A stretch of 64,000 bases of DNA from the NCBI RefSeq assembly GCF_900010755.1, contig NZ_CZJT01000103.1, positions 186,001-250,000 of the forward strand. Reading direction: 5' to 3'. Below the pieces are notes generated by a model. That model saw nothing but the letters and a program-made list of their open reading frames with translations. It was not told where the DNA came from and searched no databases. Numbering within the stretch: position 1 is the first letter of the stretch; each line of letters begins with the position of its first letter. Positions 55,559-64,000 of the stretch are shown here, piece by piece. The position numbers were made by a program, and so were the translations under genes. The stretch is from Paeniglutamicibacter antarcticus. Its GTDB lineage: Bacteria > Actinomycetota > Actinomycetes > Actinomycetales > Micrococcaceae.

Positions 55559-56031
55559 GGTCGCTGGTGGCCCACCGGGCTCGTTTGGCGTTCGTGGCGC
55601 AGCGTATCGATGGCCCGCTCAAAATCTTCCAGGGATTCAAAGCCTTGGTACACACTCGCGAAGCGCAGGTACGCGACCTCATCGAGGCGCTGCAACGGGG
55701 CCAGGATCGCCAGGCCTACCTGATGCGCATCGATTTCCGCGCTGCCCGAGGAACGCACAGCCTCTTCAACTTCCTGGGCCAGCACGGCCAAGTCGTCATC
55801 GGTGACCGGGCGTCCTTGGCAGGCCTTGCGTACGCCGTTGATGACCTTGGTGCGGCTAAATGGTTCGGCAACGCCCGACCGCTTGAGCACGTTCAGGCTT
55901 GCGGTTTCGGCGGTTGTGAAACGCCGTCCACATGCTGCGCACTGGCGTCGGCGGCGGATTGCCGTGCCGTCATCGGTGAGTCGACTGTCAACGACTTTCG
56001 AATCGGTATGCCTGCAATACGGGCAATACAC
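55543..56031 (-). CDS. nrdR: Ribonucleotide reductase regulator NrdR
   Basis: The 162-residue repressor has an N-terminal zinc ribbon (CPYC and CAAC) with [15 protein letters not shown], followed by an ATP-cone domain (VIKRS-like [30 protein letters not shown]). It senses dATP/ATP and represses ribonucleotide reductase genes. GTG at 56031 has AAGGAGTGCC upstream. The last residues come from a short tandem-repeat region. Two palindromes lie 76-106 bp upstream of the start. Confidence 0.95.
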   Translation of the reverse strand: MYCPYCRHTDSKVVDSRLTDDGTAIRRRRQCAACGRRFTTAETASLNVLKRSGVAEPFSRTKVINGVRKACQGRPVTDDDLAVLAQEVEEAVRSSGSAEIDAHQVGLAILAPLQRLDEVAYLRFASVYQGFESLEDFERAIDTLRHERQTSPVGHQRPLGAN

Positions 56032-56106
56032 GGCACTCCTTCCTGGGGGGCTCTTTACCGGAACACACGCGTGCTCCGGTTCAGTTTAGAACTACATATA
56101 GCCTAA

Positions 56107-56137
56107 TCACAAAATTGTCACTACCACATCTTGTGGT
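56107..56137. promoter_or_regulatory. Paired palindromes between hisD and nrdR
   Basis: A perfect 15-bp palindrome ACCACATCTTGTGGT (56123-56137) lies beside an imperfect one, TCACAAAATTGTCA (56107-56120). They sit 76-106 bp upstream of nrdR. Paired sites are known for NrdR, so autoregulation is plausible, but the match to the NrdR consensus is not exact. Confidence 0.45.
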
Positions 56138-56172
56138 TTGCGTCACCTTCACGGCCTGTGGCCATGTCCAAT

Positions 56173-57537
56173 TCAGGGCCGTGCGAAGCGAATAGCTACG
56201 GCATCGCCGTGCGCCGGAAGGTCCTCGGCGTTGGCCAGCGCTATGACGTGACCCGCAACCTCATCCAGGGCCGCCCGGTCGTAGTCGATGACCTGGATGG
56301 CCTTGAGGAATGTATTCACGTTCAGCCCGGAGGCAAAGGCTGCGGTCCCGCTGGTGGGAAGCACGTGGTTGGATCCGGCGCAGTAGTCGCCGAGGCTCAC
56401 CGGCGAGTGGGAGCCAACGAAGATGGCCCCGGCAGCGGTGATGCGCGCTGCGACGGCCGCCGGATCCTGGGTGTGGATTTCCAGGTGCTCGGCCGCATAG
56501 ACGTTGCACACGGCAATCGCGGCCTCCAACCCGTCAACCAGGATGATCGCCGATTGCCGGCCACCCAGGGCGATCCTCACGCGTTCGGAGTGCTTGGTGG
56601 TGTTGCATTGGACCTCAAGGGCCTCGCGCACGGCTTCGGCAAGTTCCGGGGAATCCGTCACGAGGACCGCTGCAGCGTTTGGGTCGTGTTCGGCCTGCGA
56701 GATCATGTCGGCGGCAATGTAGGAGGGGTTTGCCGTGGCATCGGCAAGAATTGCGATTTCGGTGGGCCCGGCCTCGGCATCAATGCCAACCACGCCCTTG
56801 ACCAGGCGCTTGGCAGTTGCCACGAAGAGGTTTCCCGGGCCGGTGACCACGTCAACGGGCTCGATGGCAAGGGCCGGATCCTGCCCCTCGGCAACCGGCA
56901 CACCATAGGCCAGTGCGGCAATGGCCTGCGCCCCGCCCATGGCGTGGACCTCGGCCACTCCCAGCAGCTGGGCGGCGGCCAAAATGGTGGGGTGCGGAAG
57001 CCCGCCGAATTCCTTTTGCGGCGGAGAAGCTATGGCCAGCGAGCCGACACCGGCCGCAAGTGCGGGAACAGCGTTCATGATCACGGAGCTCGGGTAGACG
57101 GCCAATCCGCCGGGAACATACAGCCCGACGCGGCGAACCGGAACCCAACGCTGGGTGACGGTTGCACCGTTTCCGTAACGCACCTCGGTGGCACCGGGAA
57201 CCTGCTCGGCGGCAAAGGCACGGGCGCGGGCAATGGATTCCTCAAGCCCGGCACGAACCTGCGGATCCAGTTCCGCCAAGGCGGAAACCATGGCTTCAGT
57301 CGGGACGCGGGTGTGGGTCTGGGAAACACCGTCAAAACGTTCGGCCAGATCGCTCAACGCGGCGAAGCCTTCGGCCCGAACGCGGGCGATGATGCCCTCG
57401 ACGGCTTCGGCGGCCGTGGCGAAGTTCAATTCGGGGCGCGGCAGCACTGCCTTGAGTCCCGCATGGTCCAGGGCGGCACCACGCAAATCCAGGGATTGAA
57501 GGGCGGAAAAGGTCTGGGGGCTGGCGTCGCTAGTCAC
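56173..57537 (-). CDS. hisD: Histidinol dehydrogenase
   Basis: The 454-residue enzyme oxidises histidinol to histidine in two steps. VGLYVPGGLAVYPSSVIMNAVPA, VAEVHAMGGAQAIAALAYG, DVVTGPGNLFVATAKRLVKG and AGPTEIAI are its conserved blocks; C-terminal GAIFVGSHSPVSLGDYCAGSNHVLPT has catalytic His region. The GTG at 57537 starts an N-terminal tail. It is followed on the same strand by nrdR, with palindromes between them. No other his genes are in the window. Confidence 0.96.
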   Translation of the reverse strand: MTSDASPQTFSALQSLDLRGAALDHAGLKAVLPRPELNFATAAEAVEGIIARVRAEGFAALSDLAERFDGVSQTHTRVPTEAMVSALAELDPQVRAGLEESIARARAFAAEQVPGATEVRYGNGATVTQRWVPVRRVGLYVPGGLAVYPSSVIMNAVPALAAGVGSLAIASPPQKEFGGLPHPTILAAAQLLGVAEVHAMGGAQAIAALAYGVPVAEGQDPALAIEPVDVVTGPGNLFVATAKRLVKGVVGIDAEAGPTEIAILADATANPSYIAADMISQAEHDPNAAAVLVTDSPELAEAVREALEVQCNTTKHSERVRIALGGRQSAIILVDGLEAAIAVCNVYAAEHLEIHTQDPAAVAARITAAGAIFVGSHSPVSLGDYCAGSNHVLPTSGTAAFASGLNVNTFLKAIQVIDYDRAALDEVAGHVIALANAEDLPAHGDAVAIRFARP

Positions 57538-57622
57538 CCCACCAGTTTATAGGCATTGGCACCCGGTGCCACGATCCGTGAGGAATGCTTGGCTTAACAA
57601 TGCGACCTATCCCCCGAGGGCC

Positions 57623-57690
57623 GGGGCGGGCTTCCCCCTGCGGCGGCGGGCTTCCCCCTGCGGCGGCGGGCTTCCCCCTGCGGCGGCGGG
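57623..57690. repeat. Tandem 20-bp repeats between hisD and the SRPBCC gene
   Basis: The 20-bp unit CTTCCCCCTGCGGCGGCGGG occurs three times head-to-tail (57631-57650, 57651-57670, 57671-57690), with a partial half-unit (GGGGCGGG) just before. The copies are identical, so the array is probably recent and length-variable. Confidence 0.9.
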
Positions 57691-57743
57691 TGCCATACCC
57701 TAGCCAGTAACCCAGGAATTTTCATAAAGACGGGAAACCCCGA

Positions 57744-58241
57744 ATGCGCACACCACATGGAACCATTGAAGAATCGACTGACGGAACGCGGATCGTGATC
57801 ACCCGCGAGGTCGAGTTCGGGCCCGAGGATCTCTGGGATGCGTTCACCACGGCCGAAGGGCTGGCTCCCTGGGTGGGGATTTTGCGTGGAAGCCGCGAGA
57901 CCGGCGACCTGAACTTCTCCATGGTTGAGGGCGGCCAGGAAGCGAATGCCGCCAAGGCGTCAATCCAGCGTTGCCGGGCGCCCCATGAGCTGGCTTTCAC
58001 CACCGAAAGCGAATACGGCAATTGGAACCTCGGCGTTGAAATCGACGGCACCGCCACCGGGAGCCGTATTCGGTTCATCCACATCCTCGGGGCCGCCGAT
58101 GATCCGAGCAACATCGGTCCCGGTTGGGAGTACTACATGGAACGGGCCATCCTCTCGCTACGGGGCGGGGATGCTGATTCCGTGGTGTGGGATGAGTACT
58201 ACCCGGTGCTGGCATCCGCATACACGAAAGCACCCGGATAG
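57744..58241 (+). CDS. SRPBCC (AHSA1/START-like) domain protein
   Basis: The 165-residue protein has IVITREVEFGPEDLWDAFTTAEGLAPWVG, the helix-after-strand N-terminus of the SRPBCC fold, and GSRIRFIHILGAADD followed by GPGWEYYMERAILSLRGGD (C-terminal helix). Such proteins bind hydrophobic ligands or assist chaperones. The ligand is unknown. It lies downstream of the tandem 20-bp repeats, with its ATG about 53 bp from them. Confidence 0.82.
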   Translation: MRTPHGTIEESTDGTRIVITREVEFGPEDLWDAFTTAEGLAPWVGILRGSRETGDLNFSMVEGGQEANAAKASIQRCRAPHELAFTTESEYGNWNLGVEIDGTATGSRIRFIHILGAADDPSNIGPGWEYYMERAILSLRGGDADSVVWDEYYPVLASAYTKAPG

Positions 58242-58295
58242 GTCATCCCTTTGGGTCGATCCATCCGGGCGCCGACACGCTCGCGCAGGGTGCGG

Positions 58296-61200
58296 CTAGC
58301 CGTCCAGGCAGGTTGAGCCCAGCAGCACCTTCAGGTCTCCGAAGAGCGCTGAGTTGGGGTTGACCCGGTATTCCATGCCCAGACGCATCAGCGAGGTGCC
58401 GCGGCTGCCATGCAGCTTCACCCGCACCTCGGTGGTTCCCTGGTGCACCCGCAGTACGTCCCCCAGTGCCGAGACAACTTCCTCGGTGGCCTTGTGCGCT
58501 GCCATCGAGATCACCACGGGACCGCTTTCGCCATCCTCCCGGATTTCCGGGACCGTGAGCTCCTGGGCGTTGAGCGTGATGGATCCGTCATCGCGTTTCT
58601 GAATGCGACCCTTGACCACCACAATCAGGTCCTCGGCGAGCACGTTGGCGATCGGTGCGTAGGCGTTGCCGAAGAACATGGTTTCCATGGAACCCGAAAG
58701 GTCCTCGATCTCGCAGCGGGCATACGGGTTACCCGACTTCTTGGCGATCCTGCGCTGGAGTGAGGTGATCATGCCGCAAATGGTGACAGTATGCCCGTCC
58801 TGCGGGCCGTCATCGGAGAGCACCTGGGTAACGGACATATCGGCGTTCTGCTCCAGCAGGCCACCTAGGCCCTTGAGCGGGTGGTCCGAGACATAGAGTC
58901 CGAGCATGTCGCGTTCGAAAGCGAGCTTGTCCTTCTTTTCCCAGTCCGGCATGTCAGGGACCGAGACCGTCATGCCCTGGGCCACCGAGGGATCATCGAA
59001 CGCGCTGAAGAGGTCGAACTGGTTCGCCGCCTCATTGCGCTTGACGGAGATGACCGAGTCGACTGCCTCTTCATGGATGGCCACCAAGGCGCGCCTGGCA
59101 TGGCCCATGGAGTCAAAGGCACCTGCCTTGATCAGGGATTCGATGGTTCGCTTGTTGCAAACGATCGCCGGGACCTTCTGCAGGAAGTCGGAGAAGTTCT
59201 CGAAGTTTCCCTTTTCCTTGCGGGCCTCGACCATGGCATTGATCACGTTGGCGCCGACATTGCGGATCGCGCCCATGCCGAAACGGATATCGCTGCCCAC
59301 CGGGGTGAAGTTCAGCGCCGATTCGTTAACGTCTGGGGCCAGCACGGTGATGCCCATGTGGCGGCATTCGTTCAGGTACATGGCTGTTTTGTCTTTGTCA
59401 TCCGCCACCGAGGTGAGCAGCGCGGCCATGTATTCCGACGGGTAATGGGCCTTGAGGTACGCGGTCCAGTAGGAGATGACGCCGTAGGCTGCCGAGTGGG
59501 CCTTGTTGAATGCGTAGTCGGAGAAGGGCAGCAGGATGTCCCAGAGCGCCTTGACGGCCTCCATGGTGAACCCGTTGTCGACCATGCCCTGGGAGAAGCC
59601 AGCGAACTGCTTGTCCAGTTCGGACTTTTTCTTCTTGCCCATGGCTCGGCGCAGAATATCTGCTTGGCCCAGCGAGAAACCTGCGAGCTTCTGCGCGATG
59701 GACATGACCTGCTCCTGGTACACGATCAGACCGTAGGTCCCGCCCAGGATCTCCCGCAGCGGTTCCTCCAGGGTCGGGTGGATCGGTGTTTCTTCCTGGA
59801 GCTTGTTCTTGCGCAACGCATAGTTGTTGTGCGAGTTTGCGCCCATGGGGCCCGGGCGGTACAGCGCGAGCACCGCGGAGATGTCTTCAAAGTTGTCGGG
59901 GCGCATGAGCTTGAGCAGCGAGCGCATGGGCCCGCCGTCGAGCTGGAACACGCCCAGGGTGTCTCCACGTGCCATCAACTCGTAGGCGCCGGCGTCGTCG
60001 AGTTCCAGTCGCTCGAGGTCCAGGTCAACATCCTGGTTGGCCTTCATGTTTTCCAGTGCGTCGGAAATGATGGTGAGGTTTCGCAACCCCAGGAAGTCCA
60101 TCTTGATCAGCCCCAGGCCTTCGCAGGTCGGGTAGTCGAACTGGGTGATCACCTGTCCGTCCTGGATGCGGCGCATGATCGGGATGACATCGATGATCGG
60201 GTCCGAGCTCATGATGACGCCGGCGGCGTGCACGCCCCACTGGCGCTTGAGCCCCTCGATGCCCTTGGCGGTCTCGAAGACGCGCGCGGCCTCGGGGTCG
60301 GTGGCGACCAGCTGGCGGAAGTCCCCGGCCTCGGAGTACCGCTTGGACTTGGGATCATCTATGTCGTTGAGCGGAATGTCCTTGGCCATGACGGCAGGCG
60401 GCAGTGCCTTGGTCAGTGACTCACCCATGGAGAACGGGTAGCCGAGCACGCGCGAGGAGTCCTTTAGCGCCTGCTTGGTCTTGATGGACCCGTAGGTCAC
60501 GATCATTGACACGCGTTCGTCGCCATACTTTTCGGTCACGTACCTGATGACCTCCGAGCGGCGACGATCATCGAAGTCGACGTCGAAGTCGGGCATGGAG
60601 ACACGTTCCGGGTTCAGGAAGCGTTCGAAGATCAGCCCGTGGTGAAGCGGGTCAAGATCGGTGATGCGCATGGCGTAGGCGACCATGGAACCGGCGCCCG
60701 AACCACGTCCGGGCCCAACGCGAATGCCGTTGTCCTTGGACCAGTTGATGAAGTCGGCAACGACCAGGAAGTAGCCGGGGAAGCCCATCTTGATGATGAC
60801 GTCGAGTTCGAAGTCGGCCTGCTTGCGCGAGGCCTCCGGGACGCCGTTGGGGTAGCGGTAGTGCATCCCCTTGTCGACTTCCTTGATCAACCAGCTGGTT
60901 TCGTCCTCGCCCTCCGGGCACGGGAAGCGCGGCATGTAGTTGGCGTTGGTGTCGAAGGAGACTTCTGCGCGTTCGGCAATCAGCAGCGTGTTGTCGCAGG
61001 CATCTGGCATCTCGCGGAAGAGGTGGCGCATTTCGGCCGGGCTCTTGAGGTAGTAGCCGGATCCCGAGAAAGCGAAGCGTGAACCGCCCTGGTCGTAGGT
61101 CGGCTCATCGAGGGTGGAACCTGAGTTGATGGCCAGCAGCGCCTCGTGGGCCTTGGCATCGTGTTCGTGGGTGTAGTGCAGGTCGTTGGTGGCGAGCCGC

Positions 61201-61862
61201 GGGATGTTCAGTTCCTTGGCCAGGCGCAACAGGTCCTGGGTGACCCGGCGTTCGATGTCCAGGCCATGGTCCATGAATTCGCAGAAGTAGTTTTCCTTGC
61301 CGAAAAGGTCCTGGAATTCCGCGGCCGCCGCCTTGGCCTCGTTGTATTGGCCCAGGCGCAGTTTTGTCTGCACCTCACCGGAAGGACACCCTGTGGTGGC
61401 GATGATGCCCTCGTGGTAGGTGTTCAGCAGGTCCCGGTCGAGCCGTGGGTACTTGCCGAACACGGAGTCCAGGGAGGCAAGGGATGAGGCCTTGAAGAGA
61501 TTCTTCATGCCGGTGTTGTTGTAGCTCAGCAACGTCATGTGGGTGTAGAGGCCACCACCGGAAACGTCATCACGCTTCTGGCTTTCATCGGTACGCCATT
61601 TCACGCGGGTCTTGTCGTCGCGCGCGGTGCCAGGGGTGACATAGGCCTCGATGCCGATGATCGGCTTGATCCCGGCCTGCGTTGCCTTGTTCCAGAAGTC
61701 GAAGGCACCGAAAAGGTAACCGTGGTCGGTGGTTGCCAAGGCAGTCATGCCCAGGCGGTTGGTTTCCTCGAAAAGTTCGGTCAGGCGCGCGGCGCCGTCG
61801 AGCATCGAGTACTCGGTGTGAGTGTGAAGGTGTACGAATCCATCGCGTTGAGAGCTAGCCAC
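58296..61862 (-). CDS. dnaE: DNA polymerase III alpha subunit
   Basis: The 1188-residue replicative polymerase has a PHP domain (VHLHTHTEYSMLDGA), palm with GPGRGSGAGSMVAYAM and the catalytic PDFDVDFDDRRR, helix-hairpin-helix, beta-binding and OB regions (HTVTICGMITSLQRRI) and C-terminal domain. Length is normal for DnaE1. The GTG at 61862 is preceded by TAGACT six bases upstream and no ribosome site. No proofreading domain is fused. Confidence 0.96.
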   Translation of the reverse strand: MASSQRDGFVHLHTHTEYSMLDGAARLTELFEETNRLGMTALATTDHGYLFGAFDFWNKATQAGIKPIIGIEAYVTPGTARDDKTRVKWRTDESQKRDDVSGGGLYTHMTLLSYNNTGMKNLFKASSLASLDSVFGKYPRLDRDLLNTYHEGIIATTGCPSGEVQTKLRLGQYNEAKAAAAEFQDLFGKENYFCEFMDHGLDIERRVTQDLLRLAKELNIPRLATNDLHYTHEHDAKAHEALLAINSGSTLDEPTYDQGGSRFAFSGSGYYLKSPAEMRHLFREMPDACDNTLLIAERAEVSFDTNANYMPRFPCPEGEDETSWLIKEVDKGMHYRYPNGVPEASRKQADFELDVIIKMGFPGYFLVVADFINWSKDNGIRVGPGRGSGAGSMVAYAMRITDLDPLHHGLIFERFLNPERVSMPDFDVDFDDRRRSEVIRYVTEKYGDERVSMIVTYGSIKTKQALKDSSRVLGYPFSMGESLTKALPPAVMAKDIPLNDIDDPKSKRYSEAGDFRQLVATDPEAARVFETAKGIEGLKRQWGVHAAGVIMSSDPIIDVIPIMRRIQDGQVITQFDYPTCEGLGLIKMDFLGLRNLTIISDALENMKANQDVDLDLERLELDDAGAYELMARGDTLGVFQLDGGPMRSLLKLMRPDNFEDISAVLALYRPGPMGANSHNNYALRKNKLQEETPIHPTLEEPLREILGGTYGLIVYQEQVMSIAQKLAGFSLGQADILRRAMGKKKKSELDKQFAGFSQGMVDNGFTMEAVKALWDILLPFSDYAFNKAHSAAYGVISYWTAYLKAHYPSEYMAALLTSVADDKDKTAMYLNECRHMGITVLAPDVNESALNFTPVGSDIRFGMGAIRNVGANVINAMVEARKEKGNFENFSDFLQKVPAIVCNKRTIESLIKAGAFDSMGHARRALVAIHEEAVDSVISVKRNEAANQFDLFSAFDDPSVAQGMTVSVPDMPDWEKKDKLAFERDMLGLYVSDHPLKGLGGLLEQNADMSVTQVLSDDGPQDGHTVTICGMITSLQRRIAKKSGNPYARCEIEDLSGSMETMFFGNAYAPIANVLAEDLIVVVKGRIQKRDDGSITLNAQELTVPEIREDGESGPVVISMAAHKATEEVVSALGDVLRVHQGTTEVRVKLHGSRGTSLMRLGMEYRVNPNSALFGDLKVLLGSTCLDG

Positions 61863-61868
61863 CGGTAT

Positions 61869-61874
61869 AGTCTA
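61869..61874 (-). promoter_or_regulatory. -10 element placed for a leaderless dnaE transcript
   Basis: On the minus strand TAGACT lies 6 bases before the dnaE GTG, so transcription would start at or next to the start codon. No ribosome site is seen upstream of the GTG. The -35 region is weak, as is common for TANNNT-driven leaderless genes of actinobacteria. Confidence 0.5.
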
Positions 61875-61920
61875 GGCGTTCTTCCTGAGGGTTGCTGGCC
61901 CCTTGGCCGGGATGTGAAAA

Positions 61921-61949
61921 GCGGCACCCGTCTGGTGAACGGGTGCCGC
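61921..61949 (-). terminator. Terminator of the lspA-rluD unit
   Basis: GCGGCACCCGT (61921-61931) pairs with ACGGGTGCCGC (61939-61949), flanked by A- and T-rich bases. Confidence 0.85.
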
Positions 61950-61959
61950 TATTTTTGCC

Positions 61960-62898
61960 TTAGAACAGACCGTCCCTGAGCATTTCCAGTGAGCTTTCCA
62001 GGTCGACCGGATACTGACTGGAGTACTCCACCCATTCCCCGTTGACCGGGTGGAAGAAGCCGAGGGTCTGGGCATGCAACCACTGGCGGGTCAGTCCGAG
62101 GGCGGCGGCCAGCTTCGGGTCCGCACCGTAGGTCTGGTCACCGACACAAGGGTGGCGCAACGCACTGAAGTGCACGCGGATCTGGTGGGTGCGCCCGGTT
62201 TCGAGCGTCACCTCAACCAAGGAAGCCCGGCCAAAGGCCTCAATGACCTTGTAATGGGTTACCGAGGGACGGCCGTCCTCGATGACCGCGAATTTCCAGT
62301 CGTGGCCGGGATGGCGGCCCAACGGTGCGTCAATGGTTCCCTGTAACGGTTCGGGCAACCCTTGGACCACTGCATGGTAGATCTTCTTCGGCGTGCGTTC
62401 CTTGAACGCACGCTTCAGCGCTGTATAGGCACGTTCGGTCTTGGCGACCACCATCAGGCCGCTCGTTCCAACATCGAGCCGGTGCACGATACCTTGGCGT
62501 TCGGCAGCACCCGATGTTGAAATGCGGTAACCGGCAGCAATCAAGGCGCCAACCACTGTGGGTCCGACCCAGCCCGGTGAGGGGTGGGCCGCAACACCGA
62601 CAGGCTTGTCGATGACCACATAGTCGTCGTCATCGGCAATGATCTTGAGGTCTTCCACAAGTTCCACCCTGATCTCTAGCGGGTCCGGACGAACCGGAAG
62701 AAAAACATCGATTAGTTCCCCGGCAATGGTCTTGCGGGACTTGCCCAGCATCTTTCCTGCAGCCGTGACGTTGCCTTCGGCGCACAGCAATGCGGTCTGG
62801 GTGCGGGAGAGCCCAAGCCTGTCGGCCAGAAACGCGTCAACTCGCTGCTTGGCGTCTTCGGGCTGAACCACCAGCGATTCCTTGCGGCCCTCGCTCAT
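61960..62898 (-). CDS. rluD: RluA/RluD-family pseudouridine synthase
   Basis: The 312-residue enzyme has an N-terminal S4 RNA-binding domain ([27 protein letters not shown]) and the RluA catalytic core with [18 protein letters not shown] (catalytic Asp in HRLD). In actinobacteria this position downstream of lspA is standard; modification of 23S rRNA is probable. Its ATG overlaps the lspA TGA (ATGA), so translation is coupled. Confidence 0.9.
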   Translation of the reverse strand: MSEGRKESLVVQPEDAKQRVDAFLADRLGLSRTQTALLCAEGNVTAAGKMLGKSRKTIAGELIDVFLPVRPDPLEIRVELVEDLKIIADDDDYVVIDKPVGVAAHPSPGWVGPTVVGALIAAGYRISTSGAAERQGIVHRLDVGTSGLMVVAKTERAYTALKRAFKERTPKKIYHAVVQGLPEPLQGTIDAPLGRHPGHDWKFAVIEDGRPSVTHYKVIEAFGRASLVEVTLETGRTHQIRVHFSALRHPCVGDQTYGADPKLAAALGLTRQWLHAQTLGFFHPVNGEWVEYSSQYPVDLESSLEMLRDGLF

Positions 62899-63506
62899 TC
62901 GGTGCCCGGGGTTTCAGGCTCAGTGTTGCCCTCAGCAGCAGCCTTCTTGGCGTGCACTGCTTTTCTTCCGTCGACTTCACGACCTGTGAAAAGCAGCAGG
63001 CAGATGCCGATCATTGAACAAACAATGAACATGTCCGCGACGTTGAAGATAGCGAAATTCGGAAGCGCAATGAAGTCAACTACGTGTCCGTGCCCGAAGG
63101 ACGGCGGGCGGAAAAGCCTGTCCGTGAGGTTTCCGGCAACACCGCCCATGAGCCCGCCCAGCGCCAGGGCCCATGGCCAGGAACCGATCTTTCGGACCAG
63201 GAACACTGCGACGTAGACCAATACCGCTGCCTGGATGATGGTGAAGATCCAAGTAACTGACTCCCCCATGGAGAACGCGGCGCCTGAGTTTCTGATGAAG
63301 TACCAACGAAGCAGTGGAGGGAACACGTCAATTGACTGGCCCTCGTACATATTGGTTTCAACAATGCGCTTGGTGATTTGGTCCAAGACCAAAGCGAGCA
63401 CCGCCAACGCGGTGGTCACCAAAACCTTGGTCCTTGTGCGTTTGCCGGTGTTAGCGGGCGCCGGGGAATCCTGTGGCGCTGGTGATACGGAACTGTTTTC
63501 CATCAT
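62895..63506 (-). CDS. lspA: Lipoprotein signal peptidase
   Basis: The 203-residue membrane protein has four hydrophobic segments. Catalytic Asp residues are in GNLTDRLFR and FNVADMFI. N- and C-terminal tails are longer than in E. coli (basic, Ala/Thr-rich). It removes signal peptides from prolipoproteins. AAAGGAC lies upstream of the ATG. It is co-transcribed with rluD. Confidence 0.95.
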   Translation of the reverse strand: MMENSSVSPAPQDSPAPANTGKRTRTKVLVTTALAVLALVLDQITKRIVETNMYEGQSIDVFPPLLRWYFIRNSGAAFSMGESVTWIFTIIQAAVLVYVAVFLVRKIGSWPWALALGGLMGGVAGNLTDRLFRPPSFGHGHVVDFIALPNFAIFNVADMFIVCSMIGICLLLFTGREVDGRKAVHAKKAAAEGNTEPETPGTE

Positions 63507-63518
63507 GTCCTTTAACGC

Positions 63519-63554
63519 ATTGTTGGCGGTCGGGATATCCCGACCGCCAACAAT
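63519..63554 (-). terminator. Strong hairpin between divIVA and lspA
   Basis: ATTGTTGGCGGTCGGG (63519-63534) pairs with CCCGACCGCCAACAAT (63539-63554). It follows the divIVA stop and ends only a few bases before the lspA ribosome site. Confidence 0.85.
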
Positions 63555-63590
63555 CTTAAGCCATCAATAGGTGAGGCAGGCAGCGGCAGA

Positions 63591-64000
63591 TTAGCCGTTG
63601 TCCTTGGATTCAGGGGAATCCATGGAGCCCTTGGCCTCGAGGTCGCGCAGCTGACCTTCGATGTAGGTCTTCAGGCGTGCACGGTAGTCACGCTCGAAGC
63701 CGCGCAGCTGCTCAACCTTGCGCTCGAGAACAGTCTTCTGCTGTTCCAGTGCGGAAAGGGTCTTGCGGCTCTTCTCCTCAGCGTCGGATACAAGGCTGTT
63801 GGCCTCGACCTGTGCCTCGGCAATGATCTTGTCGCGCTGCTCAACACCTGCGGAGACGTATTCGTCGTGCAGGCGCTGTGCCATGGCGAGAACGCCTGCT
63901 GCGGATTCGGCAGTGGAGACCGGAGCGGCAGGAGCTGCTGCAACGACCTTAGCCGGCTCGGCTGCCTTGGGCGCTGCGGCTGCCGGGGTCTCTTCCTTCT
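63591..64000 (-). CDS. divIVA: DivIVA/Wag31-type polar growth protein (partial, 5-prime end outside the window)
   Basis: Only the C-terminal 136 codons are visible. It reads from an Ala/Pro-rich linker (KEETPAAAAPKAAEPAK) into SAAGVLAMAQRLHDEYVSAG, followed by a coiled coil (DKIIAEAQVEANSLVSDAEE, LERKVEQLRGFERDYRARLK) and ends ESKDNG. This matches the actinobacterial DivIVA C-terminal region, which organises polar cell-wall growth. The N-terminal DivIVA domain lies beyond position 64000. Confidence 0.88.
   Translation of the reverse strand, partial: KEETPAAAAPKAAEPAKVVAAAPAAPVSTAESAAGVLAMAQRLHDEYVSAGVEQRDKIIAEAQVEANSLVSDAEEKSRKTLSALEQQKTVLERKVEQLRGFERDYRARLKTYIEGQLRDLEAKGSMDSPESKDNG

Noticed and set aside
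58881..60419. Long plus-strand open frame antisense to dnaE
   Set aside because: DnaE motifs occupy the opposite strand; the antisense frame has no family-like segment.

Overview
The window looks like a high-GC actinobacterial chromosome of the Micrococcaceae (Arthrobacter / Paeniglutamicibacter / Glutamicibacter-like). This is inferred from gene content and order: an SigA with an Ala/Lys-rich N-terminal extension beside a second type IIA topoisomerase B subunit and a DUF7455 protein, the run pepA-lpd-sucB-lipB-lipA-DUF4191-RDD-glnA-glnE-glnA2-panB-map-ppgK-nrdR-hisD-dnaE-rluD-lspA-divIVA, mycothiol-dependent enzyme folds, and frequent GTG/TTG starts. Species cannot be assigned from the sequence alone. 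No rRNA, tRNA, complete insertion sequence, prophage or CRISPR array was found.

Region 1 (109-11687, minus strand) is an accessory cell-surface polysaccharide operon. It holds a dolichol-phosphate-mannose-synthase-like GT2, a two-domain GT2, a polysaccharide deacetylase, a FemAB/BioF2-like acyltransferase, a secreted GH16, a flippase fused to an aminoglycoside-phosphotransferase-like kinase, a large multi-membrane GT-C-like protein, a DUF1616-like membrane protein and, after a gap, a membrane-anchored EEP phosphatase/nuclease. Most junctions are ATGA overlaps, so the genes are probably translated as one coupled unit. A TTGACC-N17-TAGTTT promoter followed by a palindrome lies upstream. Region 2 (11.7-18.7 kb) is patchy: two gene-poor stretches, three mycothiol-enzyme-like DinB-fold proteins, a VOC protein, an L-lactate dehydrogenase, a DUF4259 protein and a DUF1990 protein.

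Region 3 (18.8-26.4 kb) is the cytochrome bd oxidase operon cydA-cydB-cydDC (the last gene a CydD-CydC fusion), divergent from a BlaI-type repressor and an M56 membrane peptidase. Two identical-architecture operators (TTCTAC-N5-GTAGAA) sit between them. Region 4 (26.4-34.3 kb) carries the topoisomerase subunit, DUF7455, sigA, a DUF4192 protein, an MFS carrier and a PAC2 protein. Region 5 (34.6-47.2 kb) carries pepA, lipoamide dehydrogenase, the 2-oxoglutarate dehydrogenase E2, an OsmC protein, a membrane Ser/Thr kinase, the lipoate genes lipB-lipA and glnA; a four-pentamer GlnR-like box precedes glnA. Region 6 (47.3-64 kb) contains the glnA2-glnE pair, panB, map, ppgK, nrdR, hisD, dnaE, rluD, lspA and a divIVA/wag31 gene cut by the window edge.

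The most interesting points are the coupled polysaccharide operon with its flippase-kinase fusion, the BlaI/M56 pair that appears wired to cytochrome bd, and a GlnR box that links nitrogen control to the GlnE-modifiable glutamine synthetase only.
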